From contig JANQPH010000003.1 of NCBI GenBank assembly GCA_028285405.1, forward strand, positions 1-59,755: DNA of 59,755 nt. The letters are read 5' to 3'. The DNA is from Thermoleophilia bacterium. Its GTDB lineage: Bacteria > Actinomycetota > Thermoleophilia > Miltoncostaeales > Miltoncostaeaceae. The translations under genes were made by a program, and so were the position numbers. The notes below the pieces were generated by a model that saw only the letters and a program-made list of their open reading frames with translations, was not told the origin of the DNA and did no database searches. Below are positions 33,376 to 42,049 of this stretch, in pieces; positions within the stretch are counted from its first letter, which is position 1; every line of letters starts with the position of its first letter.

Positions 33376-34662
33376 TCAGCCCGCGGCGGCCCTTGCCGGC
33401 GCCGCCACGTGCTCCCGGATGAAGGCGCGCGTCACCGAGTCGTAGCGGTCCGGGTCGACGTTCCAGCTCATGAGATGGCTGGCCTCGGGATTGGTGATCC
33501 GCTCGAACTGCACCAAGTTCGGGTCGGCGTTGTCGACGAAGCCCTCGATGGTCTCGATGGGGACGATGTCGTCCTCCTCGGCGGCCCAGATCAGCATCGG
33601 GACCTCCAGATCGCCGGCGATCTCGTTGTAGTCGGTGTCGCTCCACGAGATGTCGAAGCGCTGCGACGCGATGGTCATCGCGCTCCAGGTCAGCCCCGGA
33701 CCGACGTTGACCACGCCCGGGATGAGCGGGGTGTCGGCCGCCCCGTGCCGGATGATGCCGCCGATGTCGGTCGCCGGTGAGTCCAGGATGAGGGCGTCGA
33801 CCTTGTCGGCGTGCTCCGAGTTCTTCATGAAGCCGAGCACGATGCTGCCGCCCATGCTCGTCCCGACGAGGACGAAGCGCTCGGCGCCGCGATCGAGCGC
33901 GAGCTCGACGGCGGCGTTCAGATCCTCCCACTCGGTCTGCCCGTAGCGAGCGATGTCGCCCGACACGTGCGGTGCGTCCTCGTCGTTGCGGTAGCGGATG
34001 TTGAGGCCGGTGAGGCCCTCCGCTCGCAGCGACGTCTCGATCCGCATCGGCTCGACCTGGTTCGACCCCTTGCCGTGCACGTACACGGCCCAGACCTCGT
34101 CGTTCTCGCCGGGGATGAGCCACGACGGGAACTCGCCGAGCGAGTCCTCGTAAGCCACGGTCCGGAAGTCCTGATCGAGCGCGAGCGTCGGGTTCGGCCA
34201 GTAAGCGCGCACGTTCAGTCGGACCCGATCGCCCGGCGCGAGCTCGCCCACGACCGGGGGGATGTACCGGCGCGTCGCCGTCGTCTCGGTTCGCTCGATC
34301 GCCGGGCCGACCACGCCCGACACGTGCGCCGTGCCGACGCCGACCCAGAGGTCGCGCTCCCACTGCTCGCCCGCGTACTGGTCGTCGCCGAGGTCGCCCA
34401 CCACCTCGAGGCTGATCGTGTCGTCGGTGACGCCCGTGACCTTGATCGGATAGTCGAGCTTGCCCTGCGTCACGACGAGGGCGTCCTTCTCGATGATCCC
34501 CGAGAAGAACCAGCCGCCACCCCCGTAGAAGAGCGCCGCCAGGAGGACGACGATGCCGGCGATCGACCCGATCCGTCGCCAGCGGTGCCGCCAGACGTGG
34601 CGCCTGATGAAGCCGCCCTCGGCCGCCTCGGCGTCCGGTCCGTCTGCGCGCTCTTCGCTCAT
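33376..34662 (-). CDS. Membrane-anchored alpha/beta hydrolase
   Basis: 428 residues. A cytoplasmic head (1-32), one transmembrane helix (about 33-54, IGSIAGIVVLLAALFYGGGGW) and a large outside domain: an N-terminal strand-rich part and an alpha/beta hydrolase core with nucleophile GTSMGG near residue 270, Asp in AAEEDDIVP and His in SHLMSW. The complete triad argues for an active esterase or peptidase facing the cell surface. Substrate unknown. The stop directly abuts the nitronate monooxygenase stop. Confidence 0.82.
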   Translation of the reverse strand: MSEERADGPDAEAAEGGFIRRHVWRHRWRRIGSIAGIVVLLAALFYGGGGWFFSGIIEKDALVVTQGKLDYPIKVTGVTDDTISLEVVGDLGDDQYAGEQWERDLWVGVGTAHVSGVVGPAIERTETTATRRYIPPVVGELAPGDRVRLNVRAYWPNPTLALDQDFRTVAYEDSLGEFPSWLIPGENDEVWAVYVHGKGSNQVEPMRIETSLRAEGLTGLNIRYRNDEDAPHVSGDIARYGQTEWEDLNAAVELALDRGAERFVLVGTSMGGSIVLGFMKNSEHADKVDALILDSPATDIGGIIRHGAADTPLIPGVVNVGPGLTWSAMTIASQRFDISWSDTDYNEIAGDLEVPMLIWAAEEDDIVPIETIEGFVDNADPNLVQFERITNPEASHLMSWNVDPDRYDSVTRAFIREHVAAPARAAAG

Positions 34663-34770
34663 TCGCCGGAGTATCGACGTGGGCGGGGACGGATCGAAGG
34701 GGCTGCGGTCACCTCGCCCCGGTCGTCCGGATCAGACCGTCTCGGCGATCGGCTCGCCCGGGCGCCGGCC

Positions 34771-35343
34771 CTACTGCCCCTCGTCGAAGATCAGCCACGG
34801 GCCACCGTCAGCTCTGTCACGCACGAGCCCGTAGCCCCACGTCTCGGTCCCGTCCGCGAACTTGGCCCCTTCACGGGTGCCGTCGCTGGCGAACGCGCCG
34901 CGACACGAGCAGCGCCGGAACTCCACTCTCACGTACGCGGCCTGAGCTTGGGCGAGTCCGGCGGGCACGGCGACCGTCTTCGGGTTGTCGACGACCGCCG
35001 GCCGCACGAGCACATCCGAGATCGATCTCGTGTTCCGCATCCAGTCCTCGAAGCTCGTGAACTCGGGGCGCGTCTGACGACGTGCGCCCTTGTGGTCGTT
35101 CGCGCCGACGGCTTGGAGGAACGTGCGGACGACCTCCTCGGGTGACGCCTCGGGGGTCGGGGCCTTGGCCGAGGTCGCCGGTTTCTTGTCGGCGCAGCTG
35201 GTGCCGAACCAGACCACGCCGAACGCGACGCCGACGACGACGAGGCTTGTGCCGACCAACGCGAGGACTCGGAGCAGGGGGGTGGGCAACAGGTCCTTCC
35301 TACCCGAACCGGGATCTTGGGTCGAACCGCGAGCCTTCTGCAC
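34771..35343 (-). CDS. Hypothetical membrane-anchored protein (190 aa)
   Basis: Not recognised by name. One hydrophobic N-terminal segment (about 24-48, LRVLALVGTSLVVVGVAFGVVWF) is followed by Cys-Ala-Asp-Lys, which could be a lipoprotein cysteine although the box is poor, then a Pro/Ala/Ser-rich spacer and a small alpha/beta domain resembling NTF2-like DUFs (SPEEVVRTFLQAVGANDHKGARR, WGYGLVRDRADGGPWLI). It lies downstream of tRNA-Asn behind a terminator hairpin. Confidence 0.65.
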   Translation of the reverse strand: MQKARGSTQDPGSGRKDLLPTPLLRVLALVGTSLVVVGVAFGVVWFGTSCADKKPATSAKAPTPEASPEEVVRTFLQAVGANDHKGARRQTRPEFTSFEDWMRNTRSISDVLVRPAVVDNPKTVAVPAGLAQAQAAYVRVEFRRCSCRGAFASDGTREGAKFADGTETWGYGLVRDRADGGPWLIFDEGQ

Positions 35344-35367
35344 CTGCTCGAGCTCGAGACGAGAAAA

Positions 35368-35383
35368 CCCCGCCTGAGCGGGG
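35368..35383 (-). terminator. Rho-independent terminator after tRNA-Asn
   Basis: Perfect six-base stem CCCCGC/GCGGGG with loop CTGA; read on the minus strand it is followed by TTTTC, giving an intrinsic terminator 13 bases after the tRNA. The plus-strand side also has CTTT, so it may work both ways. Confidence 0.8.
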
Positions 35384-35395
35384 CTTTCGTCGGGA

Positions 35396-35467
35396 CTCCG
35401 CCGGCTGGACTCGAACCAGCAACCCTCCGGTTAACAGCCGGATGCTCTACCATTGAGCTACGGCGGA
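35396..35467 (-). tRNA. tRNA-Asn (GTT)
   Basis: A 72-nt cloverleaf on the minus strand: acceptor TCCGCCG pairing with CGGCGGA, D arm GCTC/GAGC, anticodon arm TCCGG-CTGTTAA-CCGGA with anticodon GTT, T arm GCTGG-TTCGAGT-CCAGC and discriminator G. CCA is not encoded (GTCC follows). Its 5' ten bases overlap the end of the upstream methyltransferase gene, and a terminator hairpin follows 13 bases after the 3' end. Confidence 0.97.
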
Positions 35468-36222
35468 TCGGCTTCGCCAACGATACCTGACGCTCCTCCC
35501 GGAGCCCCGCCCGGCCCGGTCGACGATGGCGTCAGCGTATGGACATGGATCTCGGGACCCGACTCGTCGACGGGCCCGTCGAGGTGCACGCTGGTGCGCT
35601 CGTGGACCCAGCCGGCACCGACGAGGGGATCGATCAACGCCGACGCGTGCGGGCGGCGGGGGTCGGTGACGATCACCTCGCTCGCGGGCGTCACGAGGCG
35701 GGGGAGCAGTCGGGCCAGCGCGTCGCCGTTGCGCTGCTCGTAGAGCAGGTCCGCACCGATCACCAGATCGAAGGGGGCGAGCTCCAGCACGGCCGGTGAG
35801 GGATCGAGCCAGTCGAGGTGTGCAACCGAAAGATCCGCGCAGAGCGTGAATCGAGCGTTTCCTCTCGCGGCGACCAGCGCCTCGGCGTACCAGTCGGTCG
35901 CCAGGACCGAGGCGCCGCGGGCGGTGGCCACGATCGACGGGAGGCCGACGCCGCATCCGAGCTCGATCACGCGCATGTTGCCGAGATCCCGCTTGGCGAG
36001 CAGTTCCGCGAGCACACGTCCGCTCGGCCACAGCTCGGCCCAGTAGGGCAGGCGCTCGTTGTCGGCGTACTCCGTCTCGTCGATCAGCTCCTCGGCCGAG
36101 CGCGGCACGGCGACGGTGAGGTCGAGGTCGGGGAGACGCACGGGGGTGAGCCTCAGATCCGTGACGAGCTTGGGGATCGGAGTGCCCGACGATCGATCGG
36201 CGTTGTTCAGTGGGGTGGTCAT
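35458..36222 (-). CDS. Class I SAM-dependent methyltransferase (METTL21/Nnt1-like)
   Basis: 254 residues. RLPYWAELWPSGRVLAELL precedes the SAM motif VIELGCGVGLPSIVATARGA, then ATDWYAEAL and FDLVIGADLLYE, as in protein-lysine or nicotinamide-type methyltransferases of the Methyltransf_16 group. Substrate unknown. The ATG at 36222 is chosen. The stop codon TAG (35458-35460) lies within the tRNA-Asn gene, so the last ten bases are shared with the tRNA. Divergent from an XRE regulator. Confidence 0.83.
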   Translation of the reverse strand: MTTPLNNADRSSGTPIPKLVTDLRLTPVRLPDLDLTVAVPRSAEELIDETEYADNERLPYWAELWPSGRVLAELLAKRDLGNMRVIELGCGVGLPSIVATARGASVLATDWYAEALVAARGNARFTLCADLSVAHLDWLDPSPAVLELAPFDLVIGADLLYEQRNGDALARLLPRLVTPASEVIVTDPRRPHASALIDPLVGAGWVHERTSVHLDGPVDESGPEIHVHTLTPSSTGPGGAPGGASGIVGEADPP

Positions 36223-36240
36223 GGCTGTCGGCTCGGAGGG

Positions 36241-36269
36241 TTTCACTCGTGAAGTGGCTGACGTAGTCT
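36241..36269 (+). promoter_or_regulatory. XRE-gene promoter with overlapping dyad
   Basis: TTTCAC (36241-36246), 17 bases, TAGTCT (36264-36269). The perfect dyad TTCAC-TC-GTGAA (36242-36253) covers the -35, fitting autorepression. Confidence 0.5.
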
Positions 36270-36280
36270 GGTCGTCCCCG

Positions 36281-36709
36281 ATGGCGACCGAGCCCGCTCC
36301 CGCCCAAAGCGCTCCGGAGGTCAGCGACGAACCCCTCCCCGAGGCGCTCTCCGTGCTCCTCGAGCGCAGGCGCATGACGCTGTCCTCGCTGGGCAGCGTG
36401 CTCAGGGCCGAGGGAATCGCGATCAGCCGCACCCGCCTGCACCAGCTCGCGACGGGCCGGGGACCGGCGGCGACCGCGGTCCAGATGGAGCGCCTCGCCA
36501 CGGTGCTGGGGGTGAGCCCGGGCTACTTCGCCGAGTATCGGCTGTCGCGGGTGCGCGATCTGCTCGACCCGTCGGTCGTGGGCTTCGACCGGGCGATGGC
36601 GAACTTCGAGCGGCTCCGCGGGCGCCGGCAGCCGCCGGCCGATCAGCGGGCCGAGCGCGAGCGGCTCGCCGGGCAGGGGAAGTCGGCGCGCTCTGAGGAA
36701 ACCGGCTGA
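36281..36709 (+). CDS. XRE-type helix-turn-helix regulator
   Basis: 142 residues. The HTH region reads ALSVLLERRRMTLSSLGSVLRAEGIAISRTRLHQLATGRG, then MERLATVLGVSPGYFAEYRL, the ending typical of XRE proteins in actinobacteria. The C-terminal tail is basic and low in complexity. Its promoter (TTTCAC-N17-TAGTCT) is overlapped by the perfect dyad TTCAC-TC-GTGAA, consistent with self-regulation and control of the divergent methyltransferase. Confidence 0.8.
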   Translation: MATEPAPAQSAPEVSDEPLPEALSVLLERRRMTLSSLGSVLRAEGIAISRTRLHQLATGRGPAATAVQMERLATVLGVSPGYFAEYRLSRVRDLLDPSVVGFDRAMANFERLRGRRQPPADQRAERERLAGQGKSARSEETG

Positions 36710-36740
36710 GGTCGCTCGACGGCGGTGCCGAGCGCGGCCG

Positions 36741-38702
36741 CTAGAGGGGCTGCGGCGGTCCGATCAACGGGGTCTTGACCGGTTTGGCCAGCCCGACGAA
36801 GTGGATCAGCCCGTTGCCGCCGACGAAGTTGAAGATCGGCGTGCCCACGCTCCAGTTGTTGGCGAGCCACACCCCGCCGGCGCTGTCGACCTGGACGGCC
36901 GTCGTGTGCTGGAAGCCGCGGTTCGTGTAGCCCCGCGGCGGCGAGATCGCCTCGCCGGTCGTCGTTCCCGGCGGGCAGTTGCGCGGGAGACGGCCGCACA
37001 CGTGCGTCAGAGTCCTGCCGCGGAAGCCGGACACCCACAGGTTGTCGTTCCCGTCGACGGCGAGGCCCCACGGCCCCCGGAGGCTCCGGCCGACGCTCTG
37101 GAGGCGCGAGACGTTTCCGTCGGGATCGATCCGCGTGAGGCTGTTGCTGAGGAAGTTCGAGATCCACTTGTTGCCGCCGCGGTCCACGGCGATCGCCATC
37201 GGCGAGGCGAGCCCACCGCCGGTGAACTCGGTCGTCGAGTAGTCGTTGCGGCCGTTGCGCACGATCTTGGTGACGCTGTACGGGCCGCCGCCGATCGCGC
37301 CGTTGGTGACCCAGGCTGCGCCATCCGCGTCGATCGCCACGTCGAACGACCGCCGCAGCCCCCCACCCGAGACGCGCTCGGCGCGGTTCGGATTCCCGTT
37401 CGGGTACACGGTCAGGTGGTTCACGTCGGTCCCCTGGTTCGGGATCCAGACGTTTCGCCGCTGGTCCACCATGAGCCCCTGCGGCTGGCTGATGCCGCCC
37501 TGCCTGTAACCCGTGCGCGGTGAGATCGGCCGACCGTTCGGGGCGATCAGCGAGATGCTGTTGCCGGCCCAGTTGGCGATCCAGCCTCGGTCGCGCTGGT
37601 CGATTGCCATTCCGAACCCGGCTCCGTCGACGCCACCACCCCGGCGAGGGCTCCCGAGGATGGGCTGCCCGGTCGGGCTGAGGATCGTGTACTGCGGCGC
37701 CGGCTCTGTGCCCACCCCGGCGAAGTTGTTGTTGGACCAGACGCGACCGCGGGAGTCGAACGCCATCCGACCGGGCCCGTTCAGCCCGCTCGAGACGTAG
37801 ACGAGCGCGACCACGTATGCGCGGGGAGCCTTGCCGAGCGACGGTGAGTAGAGCTTGCGCTGGAGGCGAAACAGGCGCTTCGTGTTGTGCGACGGGCGCG
37901 ACACGACGTTGAGCGCGGCCTCCAGCGTGTTGGTCGGACGCTGCTGGCCCCGGGCGTTCGCCGCGCTGAAGAGGCGAGCGCAGCTCGCCGCCGTGCCGCG
38001 CGTGCACGAGCTGATGATGTTGGCCAGCGTGTTGAAGAGGGGATAGCTCTCGGTCGCGTTGCCGTTCGGCGAGTTCGCGATCGCGAAGCTCGGCTTGCCG
38101 GTCCTGGTCTCGGCCAGGTTCTGGACGGTGTCGGCGGCGATCCCGAGGCCGGGCTGGCGACCGCTCACCCGGGAGCGCTGCATGAACTGCTGCATGGCGA
38201 CGACCGTGCCGATCGTCGTCAGCTCGCTCACGTTGACCTGCGCGGTGTTGCGGACCGGCCGCGTCAGCGCGCTCGCCAGGACCACGCGGTCGTTTCGGAA
38301 GTACTCGGGTGTCTGGCCCTTCTCGTTCAGCGTCACGAAGGGGATGCCGTCGGACGGGATGCTCGCCGGCCCGTCCGTCCCCTGGGGCACGTCGACCGGG
38401 ATCGGTCGACCACCGCGCGCGACCACGTAGAGCACCGGATTGCCGCCGGGCTTCCTGTACGTGATCGAGTAGTCGCCCTCCCAGTCGGTGATGGCCGAGC
38501 CGAGCAGGCGGGCTCGGTTGCGCTCGGCCACGTAGAGGTCGACACGAGCGCCGTCCCGGACGGTGGTGAAGTCGGCGGGTCCGACGCTGGGGCCCGACCC
38601 GACGGTTCCGCTGACCGTCGCCCCCAGGGAGCTCGCCGCGGCGGGGCCGAGGGCGAGCGCGGCCGCGATGCCGAGGATCGGTGCGAGCGTGCGTCGCCTC
38701 AT
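36741..38702 (-). CDS. Secreted NHL/SMP-30-like beta-propeller protein
   Basis: 653 residues. A signal peptide (RRRTLAPILGIAAALALGPAAASS) and a unique region to about residue 300 precede several propeller blades with repeats such as GMAIDQRDRGWIANWAGNSI, GLMVDQRRNVWIPN, DVAIDADGAAWVTN, AIAVDRGGNKWISNF and GLAVDGNDNLWVSGF. Such proteins bind ligands or act as lactonase-like enzymes outside the cell; no catalytic set is evident. ATG 38702 is eight bases after TAGGGT (complement of 38711-38716). Confidence 0.82.
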   Translation of the reverse strand: MRRRTLAPILGIAAALALGPAAASSLGATVSGTVGSGPSVGPADFTTVRDGARVDLYVAERNRARLLGSAITDWEGDYSITYRKPGGNPVLYVVARGGRPIPVDVPQGTDGPASIPSDGIPFVTLNEKGQTPEYFRNDRVVLASALTRPVRNTAQVNVSELTTIGTVVAMQQFMQRSRVSGRQPGLGIAADTVQNLAETRTGKPSFAIANSPNGNATESYPLFNTLANIISSCTRGTAASCARLFSAANARGQQRPTNTLEAALNVVSRPSHNTKRLFRLQRKLYSPSLGKAPRAYVVALVYVSSGLNGPGRMAFDSRGRVWSNNNFAGVGTEPAPQYTILSPTGQPILGSPRRGGGVDGAGFGMAIDQRDRGWIANWAGNSISLIAPNGRPISPRTGYRQGGISQPQGLMVDQRRNVWIPNQGTDVNHLTVYPNGNPNRAERVSGGGLRRSFDVAIDADGAAWVTNGAIGGGPYSVTKIVRNGRNDYSTTEFTGGGLASPMAIAVDRGGNKWISNFLSNSLTRIDPDGNVSRLQSVGRSLRGPWGLAVDGNDNLWVSGFRGRTLTHVCGRLPRNCPPGTTTGEAISPPRGYTNRGFQHTTAVQVDSAGGVWLANNWSVGTPIFNFVGGNGLIHFVGLAKPVKTPLIGPPQPL

Positions 38703-38710
38703 GGACGGCG

Positions 38711-38716
38711 ACCCTA
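38711..38716 (-). promoter_or_regulatory. -10 TAGGGT, beta-propeller gene
   Basis: Eight bases before ATG 38702. Confidence 0.5.
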
Positions 38717-38766
38717 TTGCCTCACGGGGCGCGACGGCAAGCCGTGACGACCCGGGAGGCCCCCGC

Positions 38767-40566
38767 TCATCCCTCCGGGACCGACGCCAGCTCGACGAAC
38801 CGCTCCATCTCCGCGAAACCGGGATCCCAGGCGGAGGGGGAGCTGATGTCGAGCCCGAGCGGCAGGAGCAGGTCAGCCGGGGCCGCCGAGCCCCCGGCGC
38901 CGAGGAAGTCCAGGTACGCCGTCACGAAGTCCTCACCGCGCGTGCGGTAGTTGGCGTAGAGGGCCAGCGTCGCGAGGTGCGCGAACACGTAGGCGTACGT
39001 GTAGAAGCGCACCGAGATGAAGTGGGGGATGTAGGCCCAGCCGAGCCGGTACCCCTCGGGGAGGGCGATCGAGTCGCCGTAGTAGCGCTCGTTCTCTCGA
39101 ACCCAGATCTCGGACAGCCGGTCGGCCGTGAGCGTCTGGCCGTCGGCGCGCGCGGCGTAGGCGGCCTGCTCGTACCGGGTCAGGACGGTCTGGCGGAAGA
39201 CCGTGGCGAACGATCCCTCGACCCGTTCTGCCAGCAGCGAGCGCCGTGTCTCGGGGTCCTCCTCGTGCTGCATCAGGAAGTCGAACGCCAGCAGCTCGGC
39301 GAAGGTCGACGGCACCTCTGCCAGCGCGATCCCGGTGTGCGCCGAGAGCGGGGTCTGGCGCTCGGCCGACAGCTCGAAGTGCATGCCGTGGCCCAGCTCG
39401 TGCGCCATGGTCATGACGTCGTCCATCCGGTCCGTGAAGTTCAGGAGGACGAACGGGCGGACGTTCTGGGCGATCGGCGCGCAGAACGCGCCGCCGCGCT
39501 TGCCGGCGCGCGGCTCGGCGTCGATCCGCTGCTCGCGGACGAAGTCGTCGGCGACCCGCGCGATGCGACCCGAAAAGTGGCCGAACGACGTCTCGACGAT
39601 CCCGAACGCCTCGCGGTAGTCCACCGAGCGCGCCTCGGCGATCGGCGCGTACTGGTCCCAAAGCGCCAGCTGCGCCAGGCCGAGCTCGCCGGCCTTGTGC
39701 CGGAACCAGCGCTGTCCCAGGGGATAGTGGGCCTCGACGGCGGCGAGCATCCCGTCGACCGAGGGGCCGTCGAGCTCGTTGCGCAGGTGCGTGGGCTCCA
39801 TCGGCCCGTCGTAGCCACGCACGCGGTCCATGGCCAGCCGATCCGCGACGAGGGTGTCGTAGACGTGCGCGAGCGTGTCGGCGTGCGGCTCCAGTCCGCC
39901 GAACAGCGCCTCGAGGGCGCCGCGGCGAACCTCGCGATCCGGGTCCCGCACGTGGGCGAGGAGTCGGTCGATCGTGTGCGGCTCGACGCCGTCGCCGGCG
40001 TCGAAGTCCACCTCGAGCGTGCTCGTGATCCGGCCGAAGAGCGTCTGCCAGGCGCTCACCGCCGCCGTCTGGCGCTCGGCGAGCATCTTCTCCTCGGGCT
40101 CCGAGAGCGTGTAGGGCGCAAAGCGCCGACTCGAGACGAGGTGGTGGCGGTCCGCGGCGACCTCGGGGGCGTCGGCGAGCCGACCGGCGACGTCGTCCGG
40201 GAGGGCGATCCACTCCAGCTCGAAGAAGCGGAGCGTGTTGGCGGCCTCGACCATCGCCCGGTCGAACCGGGCCGACAGGTCGAGGTTCTCCTGGTCTGTG
40301 GCATCGGTCGCCTCGCGCAGGTGCGCGTAGCTACCGAGCCGGCCCAGGTCGTTCTCGAGCTCGGCCAGCTGCGCCAGGGCCTCCGCCAGCTCGGCGGGGG
40401 AGATGCTCGCGAGCTTCCCGCGCCAGCGCGACTCGAACGCCCGTGCGGCCTCGAGCGCGCGGTCCACCTGCCAGCCCGCCTCGGCGGCATCCGGCGCCAG
40501 CGGTGAGAGGTCCCAGCGAACGCCTTCGGCGTTGGGCTTCGCATCGGGCAGCTCGACGGCGCTCAC
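38767..40566 (-). CDS. pepF: M3-family oligoendopeptidase F-like metallopeptidase
   Basis: 599 residues, the usual length. The zinc site HELGHGMHFE lies near residue 389, followed by LAEVPSTFAELLAFDFL (Glu ligand) and the C-terminal Tyr-rich YTYAYVFAHLATLALYANYR. Such enzymes cut short peptides in the cytosol; no signal peptide is seen. GTG at 40566 is seven bases after TAGCGT (complement of 40574-40579), so leaderless. Confidence 0.92.
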   Translation of the reverse strand: MSAVELPDAKPNAEGVRWDLSPLAPDAAEAGWQVDRALEAARAFESRWRGKLASISPAELAEALAQLAELENDLGRLGSYAHLREATDATDQENLDLSARFDRAMVEAANTLRFFELEWIALPDDVAGRLADAPEVAADRHHLVSSRRFAPYTLSEPEEKMLAERQTAAVSAWQTLFGRITSTLEVDFDAGDGVEPHTIDRLLAHVRDPDREVRRGALEALFGGLEPHADTLAHVYDTLVADRLAMDRVRGYDGPMEPTHLRNELDGPSVDGMLAAVEAHYPLGQRWFRHKAGELGLAQLALWDQYAPIAEARSVDYREAFGIVETSFGHFSGRIARVADDFVREQRIDAEPRAGKRGGAFCAPIAQNVRPFVLLNFTDRMDDVMTMAHELGHGMHFELSAERQTPLSAHTGIALAEVPSTFAELLAFDFLMQHEEDPETRRSLLAERVEGSFATVFRQTVLTRYEQAAYAARADGQTLTADRLSEIWVRENERYYGDSIALPEGYRLGWAYIPHFISVRFYTYAYVFAHLATLALYANYRTRGEDFVTAYLDFLGAGGSAAPADLLLPLGLDISSPSAWDPGFAEMERFVELASVPEG

Positions 40567-40573
40567 GCCACGG

Positions 40574-40579
40574 ACGCTA
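40574..40579 (-). promoter_or_regulatory. -10 TAGCGT, M3 peptidase gene
   Basis: Seven bases before GTG 40566. Confidence 0.5.
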
Positions 40580-40617
40580 GCGGACTTCGTGGCGAGCGAG
40601 CCGCTGATCGCACCGGA

Positions 40618-41445
40618 TCAGCCGGCGGCCGCGAGCAGCCGTTCGGCGCTTCCGGGCGGAAGCGGCGGCTGGCCGGTGTCGCCGAGCGCGACCTCACCGT
40701 CCGGGCGGTGGAAGTCCGACCCGCCCGTCGCGACGAGGCCGGTGCGCGAGCACATCCGCGCGAGCATGCTCCGCCGGCTCGCCGGGTGGTCCGGCCGATG
40801 CACCTCGAGACCGAGCAGCCCGGCCTCGACCAGCTCGGCCACGGTCGCCTCGAGTGCGCGGTCCGAGAGCTCGAGCGTGTGGGGGTGCGCGAGCACCGGG
40901 ACCCCGCCGGCGTCGCGAACGAAGCTCGTCGCGGCGGGGAGCGTCACGCCGTCGTGGGGGACGAAGCCGGGGCCGTCCGGGCCGATCCAGCGGGCGAAGG
41001 CGTCGGCTCGGTCGCGGGCGTGCCCCGCGGCGATCAGCGCATCGGCGATGTGCGGGCGCCCGATCGGTCCGGCGGCTCGTCTCGCGACGTCGTCGAAGTC
41101 GACCGGCGCGCCGGCGCTCGCGAGTCGCTCGACGATCCGCTTCGCCCGGCCGGTTCGGGCCAGAGCCATGGACTCGAGGCGCTCGGCGAGCGCGGGTGGG
41201 GGGACGCCCGGAAAGTACGCGAGCAGGTGCCCGGAGCCACGCTCGACCTTGCAGCTCAGCTCGATGCCGCTGACGAGCCGGATGCCCTGCCGGCGAGCCT
41301 CGGTGCGGGCCTCCTCGAGACCCTGGACCGTGTCGTGGTCCGTCAGCGCGAGGGTCGCAACCCCGGCCGACGCGGCCCGTGCCACGACCTCTCGCGGCGC
41401 GAGGCTGCCGTCAGAGGCCGTGCTGTGGCAGTGGAGATCCTCGAT
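40618..41445 (-). CDS. PHP-domain phosphoesterase, probable ATC start
   Basis: PHP proteins of this type hydrolyse 5'-nucleoside monophosphate ends or short oligonucleotides (RNase AM/YciV-like). Metal motifs in order: DLHCHSTASDGS, LALTDHDTVQGL, GIELSC, RPHIADALI, LAHPHTLE, GLEVHRPDH and GGSDFHRP. The essential DLHCH sits upstream of the first GTG (41385). Between it and an in-frame TGA there is no ATG, GTG or TTG; an ATC at 41443-41445, four bases after the cysC stop, would give MEDLHCH. Last gene of the cysH-cysC operon. Confidence 0.85.
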   Translation of the reverse strand: MEDLHCHSTASDGSLAPREVVARAASAGVATLALTDHDTVQGLEEARTEARRQGIRLVSGIELSCKVERGSGHLLAYFPGVPPPALAERLESMALARTGRAKRIVERLASAGAPVDFDDVARRAAGPIGRPHIADALIAAGHARDRADAFARWIGPDGPGFVPHDGVTLPAATSFVRDAGGVPVLAHPHTLELSDRALEATVAELVEAGLLGLEVHRPDHPASRRSMLARMCSRTGLVATGGSDFHRPDGEVALGDTGQPPLPPGSAERLLAAAG

Positions 41446-41449
41446 CGGG

Positions 41450-42007
41450 CTAGGCGGCGACCTTGGGCCCGATCAGGCCCTTCTCCTCGAGCGCGGCGAC
41501 GAGCGCCGCGGCGCTCTCCTCGGGGCTCGAGCCCTCGGTCCGCAGGTGCACGTCGGCCTCGGGCGGGGCCTCGTACGGGTCGCTGACCCCCGTGAACTCC
41601 TTGATCTCGCCGGAGAACGCCTTCGCGTAGAGGCCCTTGACGTCCCGGCGGGCGCACTCCTCGACGGACGTGTCCACGAAGACCTCGATGAACGGACCGA
41701 ACTCCTCGACCATGCCCCGCGCCGTGTTCCGGGTCGCCGCGTACGGCGAGATCGCCGACACGAGCGTCCAGGCGCCGGCCCGGGTGAAGCGGCTCGCGAC
41801 CCAGCCGATCCGCTCGATGTTGGTGTCGCGGTCCTCCTTGGAGAACCCGAGGCCCTTCGAGAGGTGCGTACGGACGACGTCGCCGTCCAGGTACTCGACG
41901 AGACCGCCGCGAGCCTCGAGCTCGGGCCCGACGATCTCGGCGATCGTCGTCTTGCCGGCCCCGCTCAGGCCGGTGAACCACACGGTGAAGCCGCGGCGCT
42001 CGCTCAC
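41450..42007 (-). CDS. cysC: Adenylylsulfate (APS) kinase
   Basis: CysC phosphorylates APS to PAPS. The 185-residue protein has P-loop GLSGAGKTT (13-21), YLDGDVVRTHLSKGLGFSKEDRDTNIERIGWVA, SAISPYAATR, EVFVDTSVEECARRDVKGLY and GVSDPYEAP. A good AGGAGGT ribosome-binding site precedes the GTG. It lies 42 bases after cysH and four bases before the PHP coding start. Confidence 0.95.
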   Translation of the reverse strand: MSERRGFTVWFTGLSGAGKTTIAEIVGPELEARGGLVEYLDGDVVRTHLSKGLGFSKEDRDTNIERIGWVASRFTRAGAWTLVSAISPYAATRNTARGMVEEFGPFIEVFVDTSVEECARRDVKGLYAKAFSGEIKEFTGVSDPYEAPPEADVHLRTEGSSPEESAAALVAALEEKGLIGPKVAA

Positions 42008-42049
42008 GCGGAAGACCTCCTGGACGTGTTCATGGGGCGCCGTCCGGCG

